This document shows, piece after piece, positions 42,174-51,086 of a DNA stretch of 64,000 bases. The position numbers and the translations under genes are program-made. The DNA lies in the NCBI GenBank assembly GCA_030448185.1, contig JAUJNL010000016.1, positions 26,173 to 90,172 of the forward strand, in the 5' to 3' direction. Position 1 is the first letter of the stretch. Each line of letters starts with the position of its first letter. The notes beneath the pieces were generated by a model. That model made no database searches, was not told the origin of the DNA, and saw only the letters and a program-made list of their open reading frames with translations. This DNA comes from Cytophagales bacterium (GTDB taxonomy: Bacteria; Bacteroidota; Bacteroidia; Cytophagales; 172606-1).

Positions 42174-44111
42174 ATGTCCCACTTATTATTGCGTACTAGT
42201 AAAGCTTACTGGTGGTTGGGTTTATTGCTCTTACTGACTACTACTGAACTTATTGCCCAGCAAACGGTGATTAAAGTGAATCCGGCAACTCACTCGGGCC
42301 GTATTAATCCGGGTATCTACGGGGTGAACCAACGCTGGTTCGATTACGATATCAGTCTATGGGAACCTAAAAAAGGAGAGGAGTCTCCTTTGATCAAAAA
42401 GTATACGGACATTGGTTTTCGCTCCCTGCGTTACCCGGCGGGTACGGCGGCGGATGTTTTTTTCTGGAAGCGGACGATTGGTCCAAGAGCGAAGCGTTCG
42501 AAGGTCATCGAAGGCCACACCTGGGAAGGAAAACGCAAAGCCGCCGGTGGCGATGGCGGTGGGGGCGGAGAAGCGATGACGGTGGATTTCGGGCTGGATG
42601 AAGCCTTGCGGTTTTGCGAAAAGACGGGCTCTACCTTTATTTATATGTATAATTTTGGCACGGGCAGCGCCAGTGATGCGGCCGATCTGGTGGAGTACGT
42701 GAATGCCCCCTTGGGAACCAATCCGAATGGAGGGGTAGCCTGGGCGCAGGTACGGGCCCATAACGGACATGCGAAGCCTTACGGGGTAAAGTATTTCGAA
42801 ATGGGCAACGAGATGTACATCGGGGGCAAGCAACATTTCTGGCTGGAGGGTAAATCCAAGCATTCTCACACCTATAAGTACTGTTTTGGGGATACCGTTC
42901 GTTTTACCCGGCAGTTGGTCGGGGAGTTTGATGCCCAATCTACGCTGGCGGCCCAGAGTAACTACGGAGCCAACCAGGTTAAATACCTCCGGTACGCGCC
43001 CATCTTGCCCGGCACGGATTCTTTGTACGTAGGAAACATTCCCTGGAAGCGGGTGGACAATTTGAGGAATTACGGAGCGGAGAACGTCTACGTGCTGGAT
43101 ACCTACACGGGTAAACTCACCTTCGGGGACGGTGTCCACGGAAATATTCCTTTGTGCCGGGATTCTATTGCCACCATCCGGGCCAGTTATACTTCCGTGC
43201 GGGACGGCTACGATGATTACTACCGGGCCATGAAAGCCGTAGACCCCACGGTGAGAGTTTACAGCTGTCTCATCGACCGGGATTTTATTCAACACATGGG
43301 AGCTAGTTCCCCTTATGACGGAGTATCCATCCATCCCTATGCCGGCTTCTGGAATATGCCCGTGGAAGCATCCCTGGACAACTACCATGACCTGATTCTG
43401 TCTAATTCCGACGAGGAAGCCGACAGTGCCCGCCACACCCTGGAATTGATCCGAAAGACGGTAAGTCCCCAAAGAAAAGATTCGGTGGATGTGCTCTTTA
43501 CCGAGTATGGCATTGCCTTGCGCGATATTACCCAAGGATACGGCGTTTCACTGGATGAGGCCCTCTACGGAGCCCGGCTGGTAATGGCCGCGATTGACCT
43601 TAACATGACTTTGACCAGCAAGCACGCCTTGGGCGGACTCATTGGCTTGGCTCCGCATTTTGTAACTTCCCCCACCGGCTACATGTACAAAATGTTTACC
43701 CATATGTATGGCCCCCTCCGGATCAGTTGCGCCATTACGGGTAATCCCGCCCGGCCCATCGTGCCCAATCCTTATTTTGAAAGAATCCATAAAGGACGCA
43801 GTACCCTGCCTAAACTTTACGCCTCAGCCAGCAAGGATGCCGATGGGAATGTATACCTGATGGTCCTGAACCGCGACCGGGAAGATGCCGTAGCCGCCTC
43901 GATTGAACTCGCCAAGTATAACCTTCCCAATAGCCAGGCCACGGTATGGACCTTGAATGGACCGGCTTACACGTCTTATAACACCGTTGAGAATCCTGGT
44001 AATGTGACTATTAAGGAATCAACCGTACCCGTAGCAGGTAAAGCTTTCAAGTATACCTTCCCGGCCCATTCCATAACTGCTATCCGATTGAAAGGAAAGA
44101 TCAGACAATGA
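42174..44111 (+). CDS. GH51-like arabinofuranosidase-type glycosidase
   Basis: 645 residues with a signal peptide (YWWLGLLLLLTTTELIAQQ). Clan GH-A layout: acid/base Glu213 in FEMGNEMYIG, nucleophile Glu444 in LFTEYGIAL. It shares with the enzyme at 27141 the same inserted beta-domain (about 272-343; SLYVGNIPWKRVDNL, GKLTFGDGVHGNIPL), YRAMKAVDPT, SPTGYMYKMFTHMYGPLRIS and NVYLMVLNRDREDAV. It lacks FN3, PA14 and T9SS modules, so it is probably periplasmic whereas its paralogue is secreted. The stop overlaps the next sulfatase ATG (ATGA at 44108-44111), implying coupled translation. Exact sugar specificity unknown. Confidence 0.82.
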   Translation: MSHLLLRTSKAYWWLGLLLLLTTTELIAQQTVIKVNPATHSGRINPGIYGVNQRWFDYDISLWEPKKGEESPLIKKYTDIGFRSLRYPAGTAADVFFWKRTIGPRAKRSKVIEGHTWEGKRKAAGGDGGGGGEAMTVDFGLDEALRFCEKTGSTFIYMYNFGTGSASDAADLVEYVNAPLGTNPNGGVAWAQVRAHNGHAKPYGVKYFEMGNEMYIGGKQHFWLEGKSKHSHTYKYCFGDTVRFTRQLVGEFDAQSTLAAQSNYGANQVKYLRYAPILPGTDSLYVGNIPWKRVDNLRNYGAENVYVLDTYTGKLTFGDGVHGNIPLCRDSIATIRASYTSVRDGYDDYYRAMKAVDPTVRVYSCLIDRDFIQHMGASSPYDGVSIHPYAGFWNMPVEASLDNYHDLILSNSDEEADSARHTLELIRKTVSPQRKDSVDVLFTEYGIALRDITQGYGVSLDEALYGARLVMAAIDLNMTLTSKHALGGLIGLAPHFVTSPTGYMYKMFTHMYGPLRISCAITGNPARPIVPNPYFERIHKGRSTLPKLYASASKDADGNVYLMVLNRDREDAVAASIELAKYNLPNSQATVWTLNGPAYTSYNTVENPGNVTIKESTVPVAGKAFKYTFPAHSITAIRLKGKIRQ

Positions 44112-45550
44112 CTTTTACCCAATTATTACCAATCATAGGGATGCTGAAAAAGGAGTTAATTGTAACATTCATAATACGCAAGCATAAGAGATTTAGCCTA
44201 CTGCCCGTTTTTTTGGTGCTGGGTTTATGTTCTGTTGCTGCACAGGTAAAAAAGAACAATTCCGCGGTCACCGCACCAACCGAACGCAAGCCCAATGTTA
44301 TTTTTATTCTATCCGACGACCAGGGCACCCTGGATGTGAACAGCTACGGAGCTAAAGACCTGCAAACCCCTAACCTGGATGCGCTGGCTAGGGAAGGGGT
44401 GCGGTTTACCCAGTTTTATGCCGCCGCCCCCGTCTGCTCACCCTCCCGGGCGGCTATCTTAACGGGCAAAGTACCCCAACGGGCCGGTTTAGCCGGTAAT
44501 GCGGCTCCCAACCGGGCTCCGGAAGGCATGCCCACCGAGCAGTTTACCCTGGCCGAAATGATGAAACAAGCCGGCTACGTAACCGGTCACATCGGCAAGT
44601 GGCATTTAGGCTATCAGTCGGCTAGTATGCCCAACGGGCAAGGCTTTGATTATTCGTTTGGGCACCTGGTGGGCTGTATCGACAATTATTCGCACTTTTT
44701 CTACTGGGACGGACCCAATAAGCACGATTTATGGCGCAACGGTGAGGAGGTCTGGTACGACGGTCAATTCTTCCCGGATCTACTCAACCAGGAGATGACT
44801 TCCTTTATCGAACAGAACAAAGCCAAACCATTTTTTGTCTACTGGGCCCTTAATTATCCGCATTACCCGATGCAGGGCACGGAGAAGTGGCGCACTACAT
44901 ATGCCCATTTGCCGCGTCCCCGCCGCGATTATGCCGCCGCCGTATCGACGATGGACGAGAAAATCGGGGAAATACTAAAAAAACTGACCGATTTGAAACT
45001 GCGCGAACATACCATCATCGTCTTCATGTCCGACCACGGGCACTCTACCGAAGAGCGGGCCATGGGCGGAGCCGGGTATGCGGGGCCATTCCGCGGGGCA
45101 AAGGGTAGCTTATTTGAAGCTGGGCTGCGTGTACCGGCTATGATCAGCTGGCCGGGGCATGTACCCCAAAACCAAACCCGCCACCAACTAAGTGTAGGTA
45201 CCGACTGGTTTCCCACCATCGCCGAACTCTGCGGCATTCCCGTGCCCAAAGACCAGCTCGATGGCAAAAGCCTCGTGCCGGTTATCACGAAGAATAGCGC
45301 CAGTCCGCACCAACGCTTTCATTGGCTTTTTGACAAGCAGTGGGTTGTGCGCCAGGGAGACTGGAAACTGCTGGGCAACCCGGTGGATAAATCCAACAAA
45401 GGCAAACTCACCCCGGCCGATTCCCTGTTTTTGGTGAACCTGCGCCAGGACAGCACCGAAATGAAGAATACCGCCGCCCAGCACCCGGAAATGGTCACTA
45501 AACTAAAAGCCTTGCACCAGGAGTGGATCAAAACCATTCCGGCAAAGTAA
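44108..45550 (+). CDS. S1-type sulfatase (arylsulfatase-like)
   Basis: 480 residues from the ATG that overlaps the preceding stop; an in-frame ATG at 44141 would still precede the signal peptide (FSLLPVFLVLGLCSVAAQ). Active-site features: Asp70-Asp71 in ILSDDQGTLD, Cys110 in VCSPSRAAILTGKVPQR (formylglycine site), HIGKWHLGYQ, FMSDHGHSTEERAMGG and GLRVPAMISWPG. It belongs to a different S1 branch from the other sulfatases here (GKWHLG and RAAILTG type), suggesting a different sulfate position. Coupled with the GH51-like gene upstream. Confidence 0.92.
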   Translation: MTFTQLLPIIGMLKKELIVTFIIRKHKRFSLLPVFLVLGLCSVAAQVKKNNSAVTAPTERKPNVIFILSDDQGTLDVNSYGAKDLQTPNLDALAREGVRFTQFYAAAPVCSPSRAAILTGKVPQRAGLAGNAAPNRAPEGMPTEQFTLAEMMKQAGYVTGHIGKWHLGYQSASMPNGQGFDYSFGHLVGCIDNYSHFFYWDGPNKHDLWRNGEEVWYDGQFFPDLLNQEMTSFIEQNKAKPFFVYWALNYPHYPMQGTEKWRTTYAHLPRPRRDYAAAVSTMDEKIGEILKKLTDLKLREHTIIVFMSDHGHSTEERAMGGAGYAGPFRGAKGSLFEAGLRVPAMISWPGHVPQNQTRHQLSVGTDWFPTIAELCGIPVPKDQLDGKSLVPVITKNSASPHQRFHWLFDKQWVVRQGDWKLLGNPVDKSNKGKLTPADSLFLVNLRQDSTEMKNTAAQHPEMVTKLKALHQEWIKTIPAK

Positions 45551-45717
45551 TACCAATTCGATGTCGGTTACTCGTTGTTCGATGTTTGTAACTCGCCGTA
45601 AACTAGGCTTTTGTTAAAGAGTTAGTACATGATGCCTGCTTCATTTTAGTATAAGATAAATCTTTAAGGACTACCTTTTACAACGTCCCTGTTTACTGCC
45701 CGCTATTTAAATAAGTC

Positions 45718-47772
45718 ATGAGAGAACGTCATTATATCTATCTGCTGCTGTTAGGCTTGTTGAGCTGTCGTTCTTCTCAACCTACCCAAGAGGGAGCAGC
45801 CAGGAAATCGGAAAGCCAATCTTTGCCAGCCCAGAACTGGTTTGAGCAGAGCATTTTTATGCTCCACGAGGATCATCATATCAAAGTGGAGACCGAAGTG
45901 GGTAAAAATGCCGACCCTCAGGAAACGGCCCGGATCATTGCGTTGTCCAAACCGGATGCCATTCAGATACACGCCAAAGGACGACCAGGGTATGCGTCGT
46001 ATCCAACCAAAATAGGGTGGATGGCTCCCAAATACGAACGGGATGTCTTAAAAGTGTGGGGTGATATTGCCCGGAAAGATGGCTATCACTATTCTATTTA
46101 TTACAACTTAGGCCGCGATGCGGAAATCCAGACACGCAAGCCGCAATGGAACCGTATAAATGCCGATGGCAAGCTCCAGGACGCTGCCTTGTGTTACCAC
46201 TCAGGGGTAGCAGAAGCGTATTTGTGGCCCATGATCGAAGAAATTATGACCAATTATCAGCCGGACGGCCTCTGGTTTGATGGATCGGTTTTTACTATTA
46301 AAAACTGTTACTGCAACGTGTGTAAGGCCCGCTTCCGGAAAGAGAAGAACTTTGAGGTACCTACCAGCCCCGGTAAGCCCGGCTGGACCGCCTACAAAGA
46401 CATGCAGCGCCAGATTTACCGCGAATTCCTGTATAAAACTGTTGACCGCATCAAACAAAAAGACCCCAAGTGTCTCGTCACCATCAATCTGGCGTATTCG
46501 ATGCACATGCCCGAAAAACCCTACGAACGGCTGGATTATTTTACGGCCGATTTCGGCAACGAGGTGGAGGAGCTTTCGCAGGAAGCCCACTGGTACGACA
46601 ACCAGGGCAAGCCCTTTGAAATTATGACTACAGTGCACATTGATGGAGGAAGTAGGGGAAAACAGCCCAAGCCCAAAGGCCAGATCGAACAGGAGATGGC
46701 TATCATTATTGCCAATGGTGGCCGTTACAACGGCTGGGATAATCCCGATTCCAAAAGTGCTATCAGTGCTACTATGGGGCAGCATATGCGGGATGTGGTG
46801 GCGCCGTTTTTAAGAGCCCGCCAGCCCTGGATTTTGCAAACCAAGCGCCTCCCGGATGTGTCGCTATTGTACAGTGCTACGGCCCACTATGCCGCCACCG
46901 ATACAGTGAGCAACGCCTTTCTGAGTGCTACTTATTTTATTCCGGTTACCGATAAAATCCGGGAGGCCGGATTGAATTACGAAATGCTGCCGGAATACAA
47001 GTTGGAGGATGGCAGGATCGAGAGTAAATTGGTAATTGTAGAAAATCCGGCTGCCCTGAGTGAAAGCAATATAAAGGCCCTCCGGAAATTCACTGAGGCC
47101 GGCGGTACGATCCTGGTTACCGGGCAGGGAGTAATGGCCGGCAACATGCCCGAACTACTGGGTATTGCTCAACCCGAAAGCGCAGGAGCCGCTACCGATT
47201 TGCGGGTAATGGGCGATAAGCAAGCCTATCCATTTACGCATAAATTCTACCGTACGCAGGCCCGGGGAGCTCAGGTGTTAGTAAAAGCAAAAGAAGGTCA
47301 GGGAACCGAATATCCCTTGCTGACCAGCCACCAGGTCGGCAAAGGAAAAGCCATGGCCCTGCTCGTGCCATTTGTAAGCCGGGAGAAAGGAAAATCGTAC
47401 CAGCTACCCACCGCTTTACTGGAGGAAATCCTGGAAAAAGCGCTGCCCGCTGAACAGCGCCTACTGGTAACCGATGTGCCACCTACCGTGGAAACGGTGC
47501 TCCGCCGGAAAGGCAATGCTCATATTGTGCACCTGGTCAATCACGCTGAAGGCGACCGGGAGCTGATAAAAACTACCTGGCATAAGTATTATTACATCAC
47601 CAACATTCCACCCGTACAGGCTACCCATATTTCGGTACAACTCCCGGCCAAACCCGCAAAGGTGACCTTGCAGCCGCAGAACCAGGCCCTGCCGAACTGG
47701 CAATTCAAGGAGGGACGCCTCGAAGCAGACGTGCCTGGATTTGCCATTCATCAGATGGTAGTAGTTGAATAA
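45718..47772 (+). CDS. GH29-like hydrolase with beta-galactosidase-trimerisation-like domain, lipoprotein
   Basis: 684 residues; lipobox GLLSC with Cys17. The N-terminal TIM-barrel part (about 45-400) has IQIHAKGRPGYASYPTKIGW, YHYSIYYNLGRD and QPDGLWFDGSVF, where Asp188 is in the position of the GH29 nucleophile. TVHIDGGSRGKQ and NGGRYNGWDNPDS follow. The middle (about 430-560) resembles the glutaminase/trimerisation fold of GH42-type enzymes (LEDGRIESKLVIVENPAALS, GGTILVTGQGVMAG). The C-terminus is a small beta-domain. It probably removes alpha-fucosyl or similar side groups, but family membership is by overall pattern and not certain. The stop is 3 bases from the next ATG. Confidence 0.65.
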   Translation: MRERHYIYLLLLGLLSCRSSQPTQEGAARKSESQSLPAQNWFEQSIFMLHEDHHIKVETEVGKNADPQETARIIALSKPDAIQIHAKGRPGYASYPTKIGWMAPKYERDVLKVWGDIARKDGYHYSIYYNLGRDAEIQTRKPQWNRINADGKLQDAALCYHSGVAEAYLWPMIEEIMTNYQPDGLWFDGSVFTIKNCYCNVCKARFRKEKNFEVPTSPGKPGWTAYKDMQRQIYREFLYKTVDRIKQKDPKCLVTINLAYSMHMPEKPYERLDYFTADFGNEVEELSQEAHWYDNQGKPFEIMTTVHIDGGSRGKQPKPKGQIEQEMAIIIANGGRYNGWDNPDSKSAISATMGQHMRDVVAPFLRARQPWILQTKRLPDVSLLYSATAHYAATDTVSNAFLSATYFIPVTDKIREAGLNYEMLPEYKLEDGRIESKLVIVENPAALSESNIKALRKFTEAGGTILVTGQGVMAGNMPELLGIAQPESAGAATDLRVMGDKQAYPFTHKFYRTQARGAQVLVKAKEGQGTEYPLLTSHQVGKGKAMALLVPFVSREKGKSYQLPTALLEEILEKALPAEQRLLVTDVPPTVETVLRRKGNAHIVHLVNHAEGDRELIKTTWHKYYYITNIPPVQATHISVQLPAKPAKVTLQPQNQALPNWQFKEGRLEADVPGFAIHQMVVVE

Positions 47773-47775
47773 AAG

Positions 47776-49107
47776 ATGCGAAAAATGACCCTAATGATAA
47801 CTACGGCGAACCGATATCCGTATCGGGCAGGGGTAAACGTAACTCCTGCTTTTATTTTTCTGATTGTAGTATTGGGTTTAATGAGTGAGACCTACGCCCA
47901 GCAAGAATCCAGACCGCTGGTTTCGGCAAAAACCCCGGCCAACCCTTTGCAGGAAGCCGGTTGGGGCTTATTTACGCATTATTTAAAGGTGCCAAAGGCT
48001 AGTACCGAAGCCGAACGGGTAGAACTTTGGAATAAAAAAGTGGATCGTTTTGATGTGGAAGGCCTGGCCAGTCAATTACAAAAAGTAGGAGCCAAGTACT
48101 ATTTTATTACCATCGGGCAAAACTCCGGCTTTTACTGTTCACCGAACAAAACCTACGATTCCCTGGTGGGCCGTAACCCCAGCCGCTTGACCCGGCGTGA
48201 TCTGGTGGCCGCCTTGTATAAGGCGCTGCAAAAACGGGGGATCAAATTAGGCGTGTATTTACCCAGCGGTGCACCGGAAAACGATTCGGTGCCATCCTTC
48301 TCCCAAGAACAGCCTGCGATTAGGCCCCGGGAGAAAGTGTATAAGACGGTTAATAATGTTGCGTTAAAAGCTTACCTGTATTACCCGCCCCATTACCAGC
48401 CGGGCAAAACCTATCCGGTTATTGTGTTCTTTTTCGGGGGTGGCTGGGTCAGCGGCAACGTAAGCCAGTTCCAGCAGCACAGTCAGTACTTTGCCCGGCG
48501 CGGCATGATTGCCCTCACGGCTGAGTACCGGGTCGCCTCCCGCCACCAAACGACTCCCATTCAAGCCATTGCCGACGCCAAATCGTGTGTGCGGTGGGTA
48601 CGGCAGCAGGCTAACGTCCTGGGCGTTGATACCAGCCGTATTGTCGTAAGCGGCGGTTCCGCCGGGGGACATCTGGCCGCAGCCACGGCTACGTTGCCTG
48701 GTTTTGATGAACCCGGAGAGGATACAAAGGTTGGTACTAAGTCCAGGGCGCTGGTACTGTTTAATCCGGTGGTCAACACCACGGTCAGTGGCTACGGGGC
48801 AGAAAAACTGGGCACGCAAGCGGTAGCTGCCTCGCCCGTTCACCATATTACTAAAAATATGCCGTCCACCCTTATTTTTCATGGAACGGCTGATACCGTT
48901 GTGCCTTACTCGAATATAGTGCAGTTTCAGGCTAAGATGCAGGCGGCCGGCAACCGTTGCCAGGTAGTACCCTTCGAAAACCAGGGACACGGCTTTTTCA
49001 ACTACCGCGCACAAAACCAGGAGTATTATCTACAGACCATCCGGCTTACCGACGCGTTTCTGGTATCCTTAGGCTTGATTGATCCGATGCCTGCGGGGCA
49101 TAAGTAA
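47776..49107 (+). CDS. Fusion of truncated GH29-like N-terminus to an alpha/beta-hydrolase esterase
   Basis: 443 residues. After a signal peptide (FIFLIVVLGLMSETYA), residues 55-170 match the start of a GH29-like barrel (AGWGLFTHYLKVP, FDVEGLASQLQKVGAKYYFI, GRNPSRLTRRDLVAALYKAL, IKLGVYLPSGAP). The barrel stops there, before any catalytic residue. From about 180 it is a complete alpha/beta-hydrolase of the acetyl-xylan/feruloyl esterase type: oxyanion motif FFGGGWVSG, nucleophile Ser295 in SGGSAGGHL, Asp373 in HGTADTVVP, His405 in NQGHGFFNY. The junction near residue 172 looks like a deletion that fused two neighbouring genes in frame. The esterase half should work; the GH29 half should not. 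Confidence 0.78.
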   Translation: MRKMTLMITTANRYPYRAGVNVTPAFIFLIVVLGLMSETYAQQESRPLVSAKTPANPLQEAGWGLFTHYLKVPKASTEAERVELWNKKVDRFDVEGLASQLQKVGAKYYFITIGQNSGFYCSPNKTYDSLVGRNPSRLTRRDLVAALYKALQKRGIKLGVYLPSGAPENDSVPSFSQEQPAIRPREKVYKTVNNVALKAYLYYPPHYQPGKTYPVIVFFFGGGWVSGNVSQFQQHSQYFARRGMIALTAEYRVASRHQTTPIQAIADAKSCVRWVRQQANVLGVDTSRIVVSGGSAGGHLAAATATLPGFDEPGEDTKVGTKSRALVLFNPVVNTTVSGYGAEKLGTQAVAASPVHHITKNMPSTLIFHGTADTVVPYSNIVQFQAKMQAAGNRCQVVPFENQGHGFFNYRAQNQEYYLQTIRLTDAFLVSLGLIDPMPAGHK

Positions 49108-49381
49108 CCTTTTTTAGACCATCTCAATCAAGATTGGCGAGCAGTCTACCAGGATGAAGCGGCAATCAATAAATACTCATTTTTAGGTATTGATAAATGA
49201 ATAGGCCTTATCTAATGTTACCAGCTAATGGACTTATCGTGCTGGTCAAGCAGTAGTAGGAAGTAATTCATTTCACTTGTAAAAGCTCAGCTGAATAAAG
49301 CCTTCTTTGAGCGTAACTTGGAAAGATCGATCGGTCTGGAAAACTGTAGTGGATCGGTTGAATCACTAGAAATTATATTAT

Positions 49382-49643
49382 TGAAAACTCAGTAAACATT
49401 GTAAAATACTGATAATCATAAAGATAATGAATTTTACCAGTCGCTTGCCTCCGGCGAGTGACGACTATCAAAGGGCCTCCGGCCCGTTTTATGGGAAGAC
49501 CGAACTTATCCAGTAGGTTGTATTGCCTCTTTCCCGCAGGCGAGACGCCTGCTCCATAGTCGTCACTCGCCGGAGGCAAGCGACTGCCCTTCACTAACTA
49601 TAGGAATACTACTCAACTATTTATCTCTTTTACTGAGTTTTCA
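49382..49643. repeat. 262-bp palindromic element with nested inverted repeats
   Basis: Outer arms TGAAAACTCAGTAAA (49382-49396) and its complement (49629-49643). Inner arms are a perfect 31-bp pair, 49438-49468 and 49556-49586, centred on CTCGCCGGAGGC-type sequence. Two further small palindromes lie between them (GGGCCTCCGGCCC; GCAGGCGAGACGCCTGC). No coding capacity. It lies between the convergent esterase and carboxypeptidase genes; the rest of 49108-49648 shows no gene. Candidate MITE or REP-type element. Confidence 0.6.
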
Positions 49644-49648
49644 GTATA

Positions 49649-50899
49649 TTACTCTTGTTTCAGGAGCAATTTCATCATTTCCCTTGCGGCTACCTGCCCT
49701 TTTATCCGCAGATCATCCCGGGGCGTGTTATCGCCTACTTCATACGTTACTGCATCAGCGCCGAATTGGGTAAAAAACCAGTTTTTTGATATGGGTGATT
49801 CCGTTCCGGAGGCACTCTGGTTTGTCTTGTACCCTGGTATGGCCCGTTCCACTCCGGCCAGCCATTGCTGCGCCAGGGAGGTGGCGTAAGGCGTTGTTTT
49901 CTGGTCAAATACGTAATATATATCATTCCAGGTAGAGTGAAAATCAAGGCCGAAATATACTTTGGCCTGTTGCTGCTTAACCTGCTGCGTGAGGTAGCAC
50001 TGCACGACCGCGGTTTCGGGCTGGTGGAACTGCAGCCAGTCCCGGTTCAGGTCAATGCCGCCCGTATTGTGACGCCAATGCCCGTTGGCTACCCCGTCCG
50101 GGTTACACATCGGTAACACAATGGTTTCAAACTTTCGGCGGAAGCGCTGGGCAAGCTTACTATTGCCGGCAATGGTTTCCACGAAGGCTTGCATAGCCAG
50201 GTAACCAGTCACCTCCGGCGGGTGCTGCCGGCTGATGACGGCTAAAACGTGTTTGCTGTCATCTTTCCCTACGGATAGGGCAACAATAGGCCGCTGCTGC
50301 GCACTGTACCCCGCCGTTTGCTTGCGTACAAAAGGCAGCCGGTCCAGGCTGTCTGCCCAAGCTTGCACGTGCCGGAGCAATACCAATTCCTGCGCGGCTA
50401 CCCACAGCGTATCCGGGCCCACGGGTAAGCGTAGGGTGGCTGCGTTTCCTTCGGGAAAAAAGTTAGCCGAGTCGAGTGGCTGCCAGTGCGTCCCCTCGCG
50501 GCTGATTTTAGGATAGTAACGGTGACGGCCGTTTTCGTACGTCAGTCGGATAGAGACTGATTGCGCTGAGTCGGCCCATATTTTAAAGGCATACCAGGGA
50601 CTCATGTTAATCGGTGCATTTTCGGGGCGAATTACCGCCGTAAACAGCGTGTCGTTCTGTTGGGTAAGTTCGTTTAGCCGGGCTCCCTCAAAATCCGAAC
50701 TGACTTGGACCCCACTACCCTCAAACGTATAAATACGCCTTACGGGCAGCTCAATGGGTTTATTCCGCGTGTCAGTAGAACCGGGCGGATCGTACGACAA
50801 GGGCTGGTTGCCCGGCGCGGCTGGGTTTTGTCCCCTACCGGGAAAGCTAGCCAGACCTATTCCCATAATGACGGCACTCAGAATTAGCTTTTTTCGCAT
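49649..50899 (-). CDS. M14-family zinc carboxypeptidase
   Basis: 416 residues with a signal peptide (LILSAVIMGIGLASFPG). An N-terminal beta-domain (about 50-185) precedes the peptidase fold. Zinc ligands: His226 and Glu229 in RQHPPEVTG, and His321 in GLDFHSTWND. Substrate-binding Asn-Arg is in LNRDW (285-288), and the catalytic Glu387 is in TYEVGDNTPRDD. Family members remove C-terminal residues or cleave amide bonds in peptidoglycan and modified sugars. Its place in a PUL could reflect a peptide-bearing glycan, but this is conjecture. Transcribed away from the neighbouring SusC gene. Confidence 0.88.
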   Translation of the reverse strand: MRKKLILSAVIMGIGLASFPGRGQNPAAPGNQPLSYDPPGSTDTRNKPIELPVRRIYTFEGSGVQVSSDFEGARLNELTQQNDTLFTAVIRPENAPINMSPWYAFKIWADSAQSVSIRLTYENGRHRYYPKISREGTHWQPLDSANFFPEGNAATLRLPVGPDTLWVAAQELVLLRHVQAWADSLDRLPFVRKQTAGYSAQQRPIVALSVGKDDSKHVLAVISRQHPPEVTGYLAMQAFVETIAGNSKLAQRFRRKFETIVLPMCNPDGVANGHWRHNTGGIDLNRDWLQFHQPETAVVQCYLTQQVKQQQAKVYFGLDFHSTWNDIYYVFDQKTTPYATSLAQQWLAGVERAIPGYKTNQSASGTESPISKNWFFTQFGADAVTYEVGDNTPRDDLRIKGQVAAREMMKLLLKQE

Positions 50900-51086
50900 G
50901 ACTTAGTGGCGGGAGTTTTACCTGAATTACTTTCTGAACTACTTATGCCTGGAAATATAAACCCATAAAACGAACAATAAAATATTGAATTTATTACTAA
51001 TAGAATCCCAAAAAATAGTAACTCGCTCCTTCAAGCAAAATTTCGTTTTACGAAACTAGCTTTTTAACACTAACCACTCAACAACC

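Noticed and set aside
42357..43535. 392-residue open frame on the minus strand
   Set aside because: Exact antisense shadow of the GH51-like enzyme; no recognisable motif, composition typical of a reverse-frame artefact.
48364..49014. 216-residue minus-strand frame
   Set aside because: Antisense to the esterase catalytic domain with its Ser-Asp-His triad intact on the plus strand.
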